42,120 bases of DNA, taken from NCBI RefSeq assembly GCF_011057645.1, contig NZ_JAALGE010000024.1:1-42120 (forward strand). Direction: 5' to 3'. Positions 16,265 through 24,327 of the stretch are shown here, one piece after another; within the stretch, counting starts at the first letter, position 1, and every line of letters starts with the position of its first letter. Under the pieces are notes generated by a model, which was not told where the DNA came from, made no database searches, and saw nothing but the letters and a program-made list of their open reading frames with translations. The position numbers and the translations under genes are program-made. The stretch comes from Marisediminicola senii (GTDB lineage: Bacteria; Actinomycetota; Actinomycetes; Actinomycetales; Microbacteriaceae).

Positions 16265-17005
16265 ATGACCATGGACAACGGCACGACCGCTACGGAGCAC
16301 GGCAAGCGTCGACGCGTCCTCCTCAAGCTCTCCGGCGAATCCTTCGGCGGCGGCGACATCGGCGTCAACCCCGACGTCGTCAGTGCCATCGCGCGCGAGA
16401 TCGCGGACGCCGCGAAGGAGGTCGAGGTTGCCATCGTCGTCGGTGGAGGCAACTTCTTCCGCGGCGCCGAGCTCAGCCAGCGCGGCATGGACCGCGGGCG
16501 CGCCGACTACATGGGCATGCTCGGCACCGTGATGAACGCCCTCGCCCTGCAGGACTTCCTGGAGCAGGCCGGGGCGGCCACCCGCGTGCAGTCCGCCATC
16601 TCGATGACCCAGGTCGCCGAGCCGTACATCCCGCGCCGCGCCGAGCGCCACCTCGAGAAGGGGCGCGTCGTCATCTTCGGTGCGGGCGCCGGACTCCCGT
16701 ACTTCTCCACCGACACCGTCGCCGCGCAGCGCGCCCTCGAGATCGGCGCAGACGTCGTGCTCGTCGCCAAGAACGGCGTCGACGGGGTCTACTCCGCCGA
16801 CCCGAACAAAGACGACACCGCGTCGAAGATCCACGAGATCACCTACCAGGAGGCCCTCGTGCGCGGGCTCAAGGTCGTCGACTCCACCGCGTTCAGCCTG
16901 TGCATGGACAACCTCATGCCGATGGTCGTCTTCGGCATGAACCCGGCGGGCAACGTCGCGGGCGCCATCCGTGGCGAGCGCATCGGCACCCTCGTCTCCA
17001 ACTAA
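16265..17005 (+). CDS. pyrH: Uridylate kinase (UMP kinase)
   Basis: This enzyme converts UMP to UDP with ATP, the entry to pyrimidine nucleotides. It is a 246-aa amino-acid-kinase-family protein. Motifs are [14 protein letters not shown] (phosphate-binding Lys and glycines), [28 protein letters not shown] (the bacterial UMP-kinase signature), [20 protein letters not shown] and [20 protein letters not shown] before the ATG is a good ribosome binding site. The gene lies behind the tsf terminator, so it needs its own promoter (TAGCCT near 16231 is one candidate), and it is followed by frr after 34 bp. Confidence 0.97.
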   Translation: MTMDNGTTATEHGKRRRVLLKLSGESFGGGDIGVNPDVVSAIAREIADAAKEVEVAIVVGGGNFFRGAELSQRGMDRGRADYMGMLGTVMNALALQDFLEQAGAATRVQSAISMTQVAEPYIPRRAERHLEKGRVVIFGAGAGLPYFSTDTVAAQRALEIGADVVLVAKNGVDGVYSADPNKDDTASKIHEITYQEALVRGLKVVDSTAFSLCMDNLMPMVVFGMNPAGNVAGAIRGERIGTLVSN

Positions 17006-17039
17006 ACTCACTTCCGAACCATCTCTCGAGAGGAACAGC

Positions 17040-17594
17040 GTGATCTCCGACGTACTGGCCGAGGCTAAAGACAAGATGCACAAGTCCGTCGAGGCGGCCA
17101 AGGAGGACTTCTCCGGTGTGCGCACCGGACGGGCGAACCCCGCCCTGTTCCAGAAGATCCTCGTGGACTACTATGGAACCCCGACCCCGCTCGGGCAGCT
17201 CGCCGGCATGCAGAACCCCGAGGCCCGCACCCTCGTCGTAACCCCCTACGACAAGGCGGCGCTCAAAGAGATCGAGCGTGCCCTCGTCAACGCCCCCAAC
17301 CTCGGTGCCAACGTCGGCAACGACGGCACCATCGTGCGCGTGACGCTGCCCGAGCTGACCGAGGAGCGTCGCCGCGAGTTCGTCAAGATCGTGCGCTCCA
17401 AGGGCGAAGACGCCAAGGTGTCGATCCGCAACATCCGCCGCCGCGCCAAGGACGACCTCGACGCCCTCAAGAGCGAGGTCGGCGACGACGAGGTGAGCCG
17501 CGGCGAGAAGGAACTCGAGTCCGTCACTAAGTCGCACATCGACGCCATCGACGACGCCCTCAAGAAGAAGGAAACCGAGCTTTTCGAGGTCTAA
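17040..17594 (+). CDS. frr: Ribosome recycling factor
   Basis: RRF splits post-termination ribosomes together with EF-G. It is 184 aa from a GTG at 17040 preceded by GAGAGGAAC; length matches the family (about 185). Typical blocks are [77 protein letters not shown] and the helical [25 protein letters not shown] longer frame to 16971 would overlap pyrH and is rejected. The stop TAA abuts the GTG of cdsA without a gap. Confidence 0.97.
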   Translation: MISDVLAEAKDKMHKSVEAAKEDFSGVRTGRANPALFQKILVDYYGTPTPLGQLAGMQNPEARTLVVTPYDKAALKEIERALVNAPNLGANVGNDGTIVRVTLPELTEERRREFVKIVRSKGEDAKVSIRNIRRRAKDDLDALKSEVGDDEVSRGEKELESVTKSHIDAIDDALKKKETELFEV

Positions 17595-18584
17595 GTGTCA
17601 GACGCGCCAGAAGTACCCGATCCGCCGCGAGAGCAGGCTCGACGCCGATTCGGCCGAAACGACCTCGAGGCGAGGGCACAGGCGACCCGCGAAGAGATCC
17701 GGCACCAGGTCGCCGCGACCAGGGCCCAGTTGGATGCCACGAACGAACGCATCGAGGCGAGGACCGGCCGTAACCTCCCGATCGCGATCCTGATCGGCCT
17801 GGGGTTGGGCGGCAGCGTGCTGCTCAGCCTCATCCTGGTCAAGTCGCTGTTCATGATCGTCGCGGTCGGCCTGATCGCGTTCACCTCGTTCGAACTGGCC
17901 AGCGCGCTGCGATTCGCGGGGCGCGACGTTCCGCGCATCCCCACCGTCATCGCGTCCGTCGCCATGGTGCCGACCGCGTTCTACCTCGGCAACGACGGGC
18001 AGTGGTTCGCGTACCTCGCCGGCCTGCTGCTCATCTCGCTGTGGCGCATCGCGCGCCAGGCGACCGCGGCGACGCGCACCGGCAGCCAGGACCTCTGGAA
18101 GGACGTCGGCGCAGGCGTACTCATTCAGACCTATGTCGGACTCCTCGGCAGCTTCGCGGTACTGCTCGCGGCGCAGGACGGCGGCGAGTGGTGGACCCTC
18201 GCCTTCCTGATCCTGGTGATCTCCACCGACACGGGGGCCTACGCGAGCGGCCTGCTGTTCGGCAAGCACCCGATGGCCCCGCGCATCAGCCCCAAGAAGA
18301 CCTGGGAGGGCTTTGCGGGATCGGTCACCGTCGCGATAGTCGCCGGCGTGCTGCTCGGATTGCTCATGCTCGACCAGCCGTGGTGGTTCGGCATCGTGTT
18401 CGGCGTGCTGATCGTGGCATCCGCCACCGTCGGCGACCTCGCCGAGTCGCTCATGAAGCGCGATCTCGGCATCAAGGACATCAGTACCTGGCTGCCCGGC
18501 CACGGCGGATTCCTCGACCGGCTCGACTCGGTGCTGCCGAGCGCCGCCGTCGCATACGCGCTGTTCGTCGTCTTCGCGCCCTGA
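17595..18584 (+). CDS. cdsA: Phosphatidate cytidylyltransferase (CDP-diglyceride synthase)
   Basis: CdsA makes CDP-diacylglycerol from phosphatidic acid and CTP in the inner membrane, the branch point for phospholipids. The 329-aa protein has a soluble Arg/Glu-rich N-terminus of about 58 residues, then about 8 membrane segments starting at LPIAILIGLGLGGSVLLSL. The family signature is at the C-terminus: ASATVGDLAESLMKRDLGIK, then DISTWLPGHGGFLDRLDS. DTGAYASGLLFGKHPM with ISPKKTWEGFAGS is the preceding conserved block. The GTG start directly follows the frr stop, indicating translational coupling. Confidence 0.96.
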   Translation: MSDAPEVPDPPREQARRRFGRNDLEARAQATREEIRHQVAATRAQLDATNERIEARTGRNLPIAILIGLGLGGSVLLSLILVKSLFMIVAVGLIAFTSFELASALRFAGRDVPRIPTVIASVAMVPTAFYLGNDGQWFAYLAGLLLISLWRIARQATAATRTGSQDLWKDVGAGVLIQTYVGLLGSFAVLLAAQDGGEWWTLAFLILVISTDTGAYASGLLFGKHPMAPRISPKKTWEGFAGSVTVAIVAGVLLGLLMLDQPWWFGIVFGVLIVASATVGDLAESLMKRDLGIKDISTWLPGHGGFLDRLDSVLPSAAVAYALFVVFAP

Positions 18585-18678
18585 CCGCCGGCGACGGCAG
18601 CGCACGCGACCCCGCGTGGCAACGCGCCGGGTGGACCGCCCGCGCGGGCGCTTCCCGGCGGTAGGGCAGAATGGCCTG

Positions 18679-19230
18679 GTGAGTACAACGTTTCCGCGCA
18701 CGCGTCGTCCGCGGCTGGGGTACAGGGTCGAGCAGGTCGAGGACTTCCTCGAAGAGGCCAGGCGGGCCTACGACGCCGGCGCCGTCGGCGACGGCGTCAT
18801 CACCTCCCAGACCATCCGGCACACCGCATTCGAGCTGATCAAGGGCGGGTACGAGACAGACACGGTGGATGCCGCGCTCGAGCGCCTCGAAGACGCCTTC
18901 GCCCTCCGTGAACGAGAGCGCGCCCTCAAGCAGCGCGGGGACGACGCGTACTACGCCGACGCTCGCGTGCGTGCGCAGGAGATCCTCGACCGGCTCGCGA
19001 GGCCCGCGGGGGAGCGCTTCACCCGTGCGGGACGCCTCACCGCGGGGTACCACGTCGGCGACGTCGACGCCTTCGCCGACCTGCTGGTCGCCTACTTCAG
19101 GGACGGCGTTCCGCTCACCATCACCGAGGTGCGCACCGCCGCATTCCGTTCCCGGAGGGGCGGCTACAGCGAGCCGCAGGTCGACCTGGTCATCGATGCC
19201 GTCATCGACGTCATGCTCGCCGTTCGCTGA
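18679..19230 (+). CDS. Small protein of four DivIVA-type repeats
   Basis: The 183-aa protein starts at a GTG (18679). It is built from four copies of a short motif of the DivIVA N-terminal type, roughly F/T-x-RxxxxGY-x-x-x-x-VDxxL: RPRLGYRVEQVEDFLEEA, then LIKGGYETDTVDAALERL, RLTAGYHVGDVDAFADLL and RRGGYSEPQVDLVIDAV. The motif is a short helical hairpin that in DivIVA binds curved membrane. No long coiled coil follows, unlike Wag31/DivIVA. CAGAAT ends 6 nt before the GTG and there is no clear Shine-Dalgarno sequence, so the mRNA may be leaderless. A role at the division site or pole, or binding to DivIVA partners, is inferred from the motif only. Confidence 0.8.
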   Translation: MSTTFPRTRRPRLGYRVEQVEDFLEEARRAYDAGAVGDGVITSQTIRHTAFELIKGGYETDTVDAALERLEDAFALRERERALKQRGDDAYYADARVRAQEILDRLARPAGERFTRAGRLTAGYHVGDVDAFADLLVAYFRDGVPLTITEVRTAAFRSRRGGYSEPQVDLVIDAVIDVMLAVR

Positions 19231-19275
19231 CCGGCATTTCCCGATCCGGCGATCGTGGGCTAAAGTCGAGCGAAT

Positions 19276-20061
19276 ATGGGTCGTCACGAGAATTCACTAG
19301 TGGTCCAGCGTTCGCATCGAGTCGCCGGAGCCCCCGCTTCTCGACCCGAATCGCCCGCACAGGCGGGCCCGGTGTTCCGGCCCCGTTCCGCACCGGCTCG
19401 CAAGCTCCGCCGTAGTGCCGCGTTGCCGGTCTTCGCGTCGTTCGCCGCCCTCAGTTTCGTGCTCGTCTCGGTCACCTCGCCCATGGCGCAGACCGAGGTC
19501 GCCGTCGCCGCCGTGATGTCCGAGGTCGAGGCCCTCCCGACGCAGGCCTACGCCATCGACGCCACCTACGAGACCCAGGTCGTTCGTGACGAGTACGGCG
19601 TGACCGCCAAGCCCATCCCGATTCCCGAGCCCGTCGTCGTGCCGGAACCGGCACCAGCACCGTCCGCGTCATCGTCTTCCGGCTCTGGGTCCGGCTCCGC
19701 AGCCGCGCCCGCGGCCCCGCGCCCGGCAGCTCCCGCACCGGCCGCCGGCGTGCCCGACCCTGGCAGCGCCCAGGCCATCGCCTACGAGATGGTCGTCGCC
19801 CGCGGCTGGGGCGACGCCGAGTTCAGCTGCCTCGTGTCGCTGTGGAAGAAGGAGTCCGGCTGGAACACTTTCGCCGAGAATAAGAGCAGCGGCGCATACG
19901 GCATCCCGCAATCGCTCCCCGGCAGCAAAATGGCCACCGCCGGTGCCGACTGGGCCACCAACCCGGCCACGCAGATCACCTGGGGCCTCGGCTACATCAC
20001 CGCGCGCTACGGCACCCCGTGTGGCGCCTGGAACCACAGCATCGCCAAGAACTGGTACTGA
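19276..20061 (+). CDS. Secreted/anchored lytic transglycosylase-like protein
   Basis: This is a 261-aa envelope protein. A basic N-terminus (about 47 residues, rich in Arg/Pro) precedes a single hydrophobic segment at about 49-68 (AALPVFASFAALSFVLVSV), so it is a type II anchor or an uncleaved signal. A Pro/Ser/Ala linker (about 115-160) follows, and then a small lysozyme-fold domain: EFSCLVSLWKKESGWNTFAENKSSGAYGIPQSLPGSKM to the end, with E193 in the catalytic position. The final ITWGLGYITARYGTPCGAW is the typical end of this actinobacterial transglycosylase class. Upstream, TAAAGT at 19261-19266 lies 9 nt before the ATG, giving at most a very short leader. Likely job: cleavage of peptidoglycan strands during growth. 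Confidence 0.87.
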   Translation: MGRHENSLVVQRSHRVAGAPASRPESPAQAGPVFRPRSAPARKLRRSAALPVFASFAALSFVLVSVTSPMAQTEVAVAAVMSEVEALPTQAYAIDATYETQVVRDEYGVTAKPIPIPEPVVVPEPAPAPSASSSSGSGSGSAAAPAAPRPAAPAPAAGVPDPGSAQAIAYEMVVARGWGDAEFSCLVSLWKKESGWNTFAENKSSGAYGIPQSLPGSKMATAGADWATNPATQITWGLGYITARYGTPCGAWNHSIAKNWY

Positions 20062-20084
20062 TCGGGCACGGTGTGGGCGCTCCA

Positions 20085-20090
20085 TAGACT
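20085..20090 (+). promoter_or_regulatory. -10 element, probable leaderless start
   Basis: TAGACT ends 7 nt before the ATG at 20098. No Shine-Dalgarno sequence is visible in the 7 nt between them (GGACCCC). Confidence 0.5.
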
Positions 20091-20097
20091 GGACCCC

Positions 20098-20409
20098 ATG
20101 CCCCGCAGCAACCGCCCCCGCCGTTCGCGCGGCAACGACCCACGGTCGTGGGGAGCGGACGACGACGAGTCGCCCCGTGGGGTCTACAACAGCTCGCGTA
20201 TCGAGACGCGCCGCGGCCAGCAGTGGAACGTGCAGGCGATAGCGCCGGCATCCGCCACCAAGACCTACGTCTGCCCCGGCTGCACCCTGTCCATAACGCC
20301 GGGCACCGGCCACGTCGTCTGCTGGCGTGCCGACGGCCTGATGGGCGAGGCGGACGACGTCGCCGGCCGCCGCCACTGGCACACCCACTGCTGGAAGATA
20401 GGACGCTGA
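20098..20409 (+). CDS. Conserved small Cys/His protein of unknown function
   Basis: This is a 103-aa protein with an Arg-rich N-terminus (MPRSNRPRRSRG), a variable middle part and a conserved-looking C-terminal half with VCPGC, HVVCW and HWHTHCW. Four cysteines and three histidines in 45 residues suggest a metal-binding (zinc) fold. There is no membrane segment or signal peptide. I recognise it only as a type of short protein widespread in Actinobacteria, without an assigned role. It is directly followed by an alpha/beta hydrolase gene whose ATG is contiguous with its stop, so the two are probably co-translated. The ATG at 20098 is preferred over 20071 because of the -10 spacing and the arginine-rich start. 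Confidence 0.75.
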   Translation: MPRSNRPRRSRGNDPRSWGADDDESPRGVYNSSRIETRRGQQWNVQAIAPASATKTYVCPGCTLSITPGTGHVVCWRADGLMGEADDVAGRRHWHTHCWKIGR

Positions 20410-21120
20410 ATGCAGATCACCGGAGGGGTCGAGCTCCCCGCCCGCCGCGAGGCCATCGAACTCGTCACCGCAGACGGCCTGACGCTGGTCGGCGAGCTCT
20501 CGCTGCCCGAGGCGGTCGAACCGGTCGCGACCATCGTCGCCCTGCACCCGCTGCCCACCGCCGGCGGGTTCATGGATTCCCACATCATTCGCAAGGCTGC
20601 CGCCCGGCTGCCCGCACTCGCTGACATCGCGGTGCTGCGCTTCAACTTTCGCGGGGTGACCTCACCGCACGGCACGTCAGACGGACAGTTCGGCGAGGGC
20701 ATCGAGGAACGCCACGACCTCGCGGCCGCCATGGAATTCGTGGCAGCGCGGGGACTGCCCGACCCGTGGCTGCTCGGCTGGTCGTTCGGCACCGAGGTCG
20801 CACTCAAGCACGGGCTCGAGCACGACATGGTCGGCGCGATCCTGCTCTCCCCGCCGCTGCATCGCACGAGCGACGCGGAGGTGTCGCGCTGGAGCGGCGC
20901 AGACCGCCAGCTCGTCGTGGTCGTGCCGGAGCTCGACGACTACCTGCGCCCGGCCGAGGCTGCACAGAGGTTCGCGAGCGTGCCCGACGCCGACCTGGTC
21001 CCGGTCGAGGGCGGCAAGCACCTGTGGGTCGGCGAGACGCAGACCAGGCGCGTGCTCACCGAGATCGTCGCGCGGCTCAACCCCGGCGTACTCCCGCTCC
21101 CCGAGGAGTGGAACGAGTAG
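20410..21120 (+). CDS. Alpha/beta hydrolase
   Basis: This is a cytoplasmic alpha/beta-hydrolase-fold protein of 236 aa. ALHPLPTAGGFMDSHI is the oxyanion-hole region typical of the small dienelactone-hydrolase/YfhR-like group. The nucleophile elbow is GWSFG (Ser in G-x-S-x-G), and the catalytic histidine is probably in EGGKHLWVG near residue 205; the acid may be D176 or D177 (VPELDDYL). The ATG abuts the stop of the preceding small gene and AGGACG inside that gene serves as ribosome binding site. The substrate is unknown; an ester or lactone is the family-level guess. It converges with the permease gene at 21129, 8 bp away. Confidence 0.85.
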   Translation: MQITGGVELPARREAIELVTADGLTLVGELSLPEAVEPVATIVALHPLPTAGGFMDSHIIRKAAARLPALADIAVLRFNFRGVTSPHGTSDGQFGEGIEERHDLAAAMEFVAARGLPDPWLLGWSFGTEVALKHGLEHDMVGAILLSPPLHRTSDAEVSRWSGADRQLVVVVPELDDYLRPAEAAQRFASVPDADLVPVEGGKHLWVGETQTRRVLTEIVARLNPGVLPLPEEWNE

Positions 21121-21128
21121 CAGGGGAG

Positions 21129-22178
21129 CTACAACTCGTTCTGGCGCGGCACGACGACCTGCCGCACGACGATCTGGATCGACGCCGCCACCGGGATGGC
21201 GACGAGCGCCCCGAGGATGCCGAGCAGCGTTCCCCCGGCGAGGGCCGCGACGACGACGACGACGCCGGGCACCTGCACGGCGCGGGTCATGATGCGCGGG
21301 TTCAGCACGTACGCCTCGACCTGCATGTAGACGAGGTAGTAGCCGGCGACCCAGAACACGGTGGGCGGCCCGTCGAACAGCAGCACACCGAGGGTGATGA
21401 CGATCGACGCGGTGATGGTTCCGACCAGCGGGATGAGCGAGCCCAGGAACGCGATGAACGCGAGCAGCGCCGAGTACTGAACCTGGAACACGAAGGTGAG
21501 CACGATGAACGACAGCACGCCGTTCACGAACGCGAGGGTGCCCTGGCCGACGACGTAGCGCCCGACCGAGTCGCTGATCTGCTCGGAGAGGTCGATGAAG
21601 CGCTCGCGCTTCGACGCCGGCACCAGTTCGTAGAGGCCGCGCTTGAGGCTGGCGAGCGACGCGATGAAGTACAGCACCAGGATGGTGACGATCAGCGCAC
21701 CCGTCAGGCCGGTGGCGATCGTGATGCCGGCCTGCAGCACGCCGCCGCCGAGGCTGCCGATGAAGGTCGGTTGCTGCACGGCAGTGCTGACCTCGTCGAG
21801 CACCGTCTGCGTGTCGAGCCAGGGGAAGTTGCGCTGGATGTCCTCGATCAGAGAGTTGTCCTCGATGCTCGCGACGAGGGGAGGGATCGCCCGCACCAGG
21901 GTGTCGACCTGGTCGGCGATGACCGGGATGATCGCGAGCACGAGGCCCGCGACGACGGCGAGCACTCCGCTGAGCACGATGACGATAGCGAACGGGCGCT
22001 TCATGCCCTTCTTCTCGAGCCAGGTGACGAACGGGTCCAGGCCGAGCGCGAGGAAGATCGCGGCCCCCACGTAGGTGAGGATGGTGGCGAGCGAGGTGAT
22101 TGCCGCCCCGATGGCGATGGCGAGGAGGACGCCGAGCCCCCCGAACAGGCCGAACCGGAACGCATTCTGGATCTTCAC
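21129..22178 (-). CDS. AI-2E family transporter (YdiK/PerM-like permease)
   Basis: This is an integral membrane protein of 349 aa from a GTG at 22178 with GGGAGA upstream. About eight membrane segments are visible, paired at the N-terminus (FGLFGGLGVLLAIAIGAAI; LATILTYVGAAIFLALGLDP) and in the C-terminal half (FVNGVLSFIVLTFVF; LLAFIAFLGSLIPLVGTI). LIPLVGTITAS and EAYVLNPRIMTRAVQVPG are the diagnostic blocks of the family (the last like NPxIMGxxVxLHP). Despite its name the family includes AI-2 exporters, Na+/H+ antiporters and proteins of unknown substrate, so no substrate is assigned. It follows the coiled-coil gene by 19 bp and is probably co-transcribed with it. The frame extending to 22277 is rejected because it runs into that gene. 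Confidence 0.9.
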   Translation of the reverse strand: MKIQNAFRFGLFGGLGVLLAIAIGAAITSLATILTYVGAAIFLALGLDPFVTWLEKKGMKRPFAIVIVLSGVLAVVAGLVLAIIPVIADQVDTLVRAIPPLVASIEDNSLIEDIQRNFPWLDTQTVLDEVSTAVQQPTFIGSLGGGVLQAGITIATGLTGALIVTILVLYFIASLASLKRGLYELVPASKRERFIDLSEQISDSVGRYVVGQGTLAFVNGVLSFIVLTFVFQVQYSALLAFIAFLGSLIPLVGTITASIVITLGVLLFDGPPTVFWVAGYYLVYMQVEAYVLNPRIMTRAVQVPGVVVVVAALAGGTLLGILGALVAIPVAASIQIVVRQVVVPRQNEL

Positions 22179-22197
22179 TCGGTGTCTCCCGGTCGGG

Positions 22198-23913
22198 CTA
22201 ATCGGCTGGAGAGTTCTCCACCTGTGACAGCACCCCGCGAAGGCTCTCGAAGTATCCCGCGATGGCGTCGCGCTCAATCCTAAGCTCGCTCAGGCTGTCT
22301 TCAGCTTCGGCCACGAGCCCGTTGCCCCGGTCGTTCGCCTCCACCACGATCTCGCGGGCGCGCGCCTGTGCTTCGGCCAGGATCCGGTCGGCGTCGGCGC
22401 GGGCGGCGGCCCGCGTTGCGGCGGCTTCGTCGCTGGCCGCGCGGACCGCGGCATCCACCTCGTCCCTGGTCTGCTGCGCCCGGTCGAGCGTCGCGGCGAG
22501 TTGGCGCGCAGCATCGTCGAGGTACCGGCGCTGGTCGGCGGCCGCGGTGCGGTGCATGGCGAGAAGCTCCCGTTCCGCGTCGTCGCGCCTGGCCGCGAGT
22601 GTCACCTCGAGGTCGTGGGTCGCCTGCGCGGCGGCGGCCACGATGGCCTCCCCGGTCTCGGTGCGCTGGAGAGTGAGCACCGAGCGCAGTTCCTCGGCCT
22701 CGCGCTTCAGGTCTGCGCGCTGCTGGGCGGTGTCGGCGTCGAGCGCCGCGCGCGCCGCGTCGATCTCGACGGCGAGCTCGGCCCGGGCCGCGGCCGCCTC
22801 ACGCGCCACGGCGTCGCGCTCTGCCGCGACGTCCCGGTCGAGGGTCGAACGCTTCAGCGCCAGTTCATCGGCCAGCGCCGCGAGTGTGGCCGCCCGCTCG
22901 CGCTCGACGGTCGCCCTGGCATTCGCCACCTCGGTCGCCAGCGCGGCCCGCGCCTCGGCGTCCTCCGCCGCGAGGATCCTGCGCGCGCGCTCCTCTTCGG
23001 CGTCGAGCGCCGCCCGCCTCGCCGCCGTCTCCTCGTCGAGCGCCGCGTGCACCGCGTTCTGCTCGACGACCAGGGCCTCGCGTGCCGCCATGACCTCGCG
23101 GTCGAGGTCGGCGGTGGTCTGCTGCACCGTTGCGGCCAGCCGCGCGGTGATCGTGTCGACCTCGCGGGCGAGGTCTGCGCGCCCGCGGTCGATGTCCCGT
23201 GCGAGGTCGCCACGCTGCTTCTCGTCGACGCTCGCGAAATCCGCCCTGGCCAGCTCCGTCTCGCGGGCGAGCCGGGCGGCGTCGTCCCTGGCCCTGGCGA
23301 CCTCGCGTGCCGCGGTGGCCCTCAGCTCAGCAGCATCCCGGTCCGCCTCCTGCTGCACCACCGCGACGGTGCGTCGCACCTCGACGTTCAGTTCGGCGGC
23401 CTCGGTGGTGGCGGCCGCCCGAATGGATGCCGCGTCGCGCAGTGCCTCCTCCGCGACGTGTGCCGCGTCCGCCTCGGCCCGCTGCCGGAGCGCGTCGGCG
23501 TCGGCGGCGGCCCGCCCCACGATGTCGTCAGCCTCGGCGGTCGCGCGCGCGATGGTCGCCTCCGCGTTGTGCGCTGCCTCGGCCCGCATGGCGAGCACCT
23601 CGGCCTGCGCGCCCTGCCGCATGCGCTGGGCCTCGGCATCGGCCTGGCTGATGACGCGCTTCGACTGCTCCCCGGCGACGCGCAGCATGTTCTCGAGCTT
23701 CGAGCCGAGTCCGCTGTAGGTGGGGGAGCCGACCTCGCTGACCTCCCCGCGGAGGTCCTCGACGGTGCGGCGCAGCTCGCGGATCTCGCGCACCGCAGCA
23801 GCACGATCGCGTTCCGAGGTCGCGAGATCCCGGCGGAGCTCCAGCATCGCCCTGTCCACTTCGTCGCGCGCGTAGCCGCGCATCGCGGTGCTGAAGGTCT
23901 CGTCGTCGCTCAC
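22198..23913 (-). CDS. Large DivIVA/Scy-like coiled-coil protein
   Basis: This is a 571-aa protein that is almost entirely Ala/Glu/Arg/Asp coiled coil. The N-terminal 35 residues (FSTAMRGYARDEVDRAMLEL) match the DivIVA membrane-binding motif in form (F-x-x-x-x-RGY-x-x-DEVD). The rest shows long heptad-type repeats with few breaks, notably AEADDIVGRAAADADALRQ and RADADRILAEAQARAREI. Long proteins of this make-up in Actinobacteria (Scy, FilP, Wag31 relatives) organise polar growth or form cytoskeleton-like scaffolds; this role is inferred. The GTG at 23913 is chosen because AGGAGAA lies just before it; the frame to 24102 has no Shine-Dalgarno sequence and enters repeat DNA. The AI-2E-type permease gene follows in the same operon. 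Confidence 0.83.
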   Translation of the reverse strand: MSDDETFSTAMRGYARDEVDRAMLELRRDLATSERDRAAAVREIRELRRTVEDLRGEVSEVGSPTYSGLGSKLENMLRVAGEQSKRVISQADAEAQRMRQGAQAEVLAMRAEAAHNAEATIARATAEADDIVGRAAADADALRQRAEADAAHVAEEALRDAASIRAAATTEAAELNVEVRRTVAVVQQEADRDAAELRATAAREVARARDDAARLARETELARADFASVDEKQRGDLARDIDRGRADLAREVDTITARLAATVQQTTADLDREVMAAREALVVEQNAVHAALDEETAARRAALDAEEERARRILAAEDAEARAALATEVANARATVERERAATLAALADELALKRSTLDRDVAAERDAVAREAAAARAELAVEIDAARAALDADTAQQRADLKREAEELRSVLTLQRTETGEAIVAAAAQATHDLEVTLAARRDDAERELLAMHRTAAADQRRYLDDAARQLAATLDRAQQTRDEVDAAVRAASDEAAATRAAARADADRILAEAQARAREIVVEANDRGNGLVAEAEDSLSELRIERDAIAGYFESLRGVLSQVENSPAD

Positions 23914-23958
23914 GGGTTCTCCTCGACGCCATCCGGTGCCGGACCGCATGACATTCCG

Positions 23959-23964
23959 AGTGTA
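23959..23964 (-). promoter_or_regulatory. -10 element upstream of the coiled-coil gene
   Basis: On the minus strand TACACT (preceded by GGT, an extended -10 look) would start an mRNA about 38 nt before the GTG at 23913. The leader contains the AGGAGAA ribosome binding site. I see no clear -35. Confidence 0.4.
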
Positions 23965-24026
23965 ACCACGCGCCCGTCGACGCCGACCGGAGGATTCAGC
24001 CGCGTCGCGGGGCGGCCTCGCGGGTT

Positions 24027-24148
24027 GCGGTGAACCGCACGCGCAGGGCCTTCTCACCGGCCGGCGAAGGGGTGCGGAACCGCATGCGCTGGGCCTTCTC
24101 ACCGGCCGGCGAAGGGGGGCGGAACCGCGCGGTGCAGGGCCTTCTCAC
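24027..24148. repeat. 45-bp intergenic tandem repeat with palindromic core
   Basis: Copy 1 is 24046-24090, copy 2 is 24091-24136 (46 bp), and partial copies lie before (24027-24045) and after (24137-24148). Each full unit starts GGGCCTTCTCACCGG, contains the palindrome CCGGCCGG flanked by CCTTC and GAAGG, and ends with GCGGAACCGC. It lies in the 414-bp gap between two divergent genes. The remaining part of that gap (24150-24327) is less GC-rich around 24178-24215 and probably carries the promoter of the rightward gene; AAAGGA precedes its GTG. Confidence 0.85.
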
Positions 24149-24327
24149 AGGGCAATTGGGCGACTACCGCGACTTCGGCTACTCTTTACTGTCTTTGTCT
24201 GTTGCCTTTTCGGGCGCCACACGATTGTCCGAGCATCCCGCGCCCCCACTGGGCGTGCGAATGGATGCCCTCCTGGGTGCCAGGGGACATGATCCCGATC
24301 GGCCCGGCAACACGAAAGGAATGACTC

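Noticed and set aside
22262-23719. Plus-strand Ser/Ala-rich ORF of 485 aa
   Set aside because: It is the antisense reading of the coiled-coil gene; the Ser/Ala/Arg bias mirrors Ala/Glu/Arg codons on the other strand.
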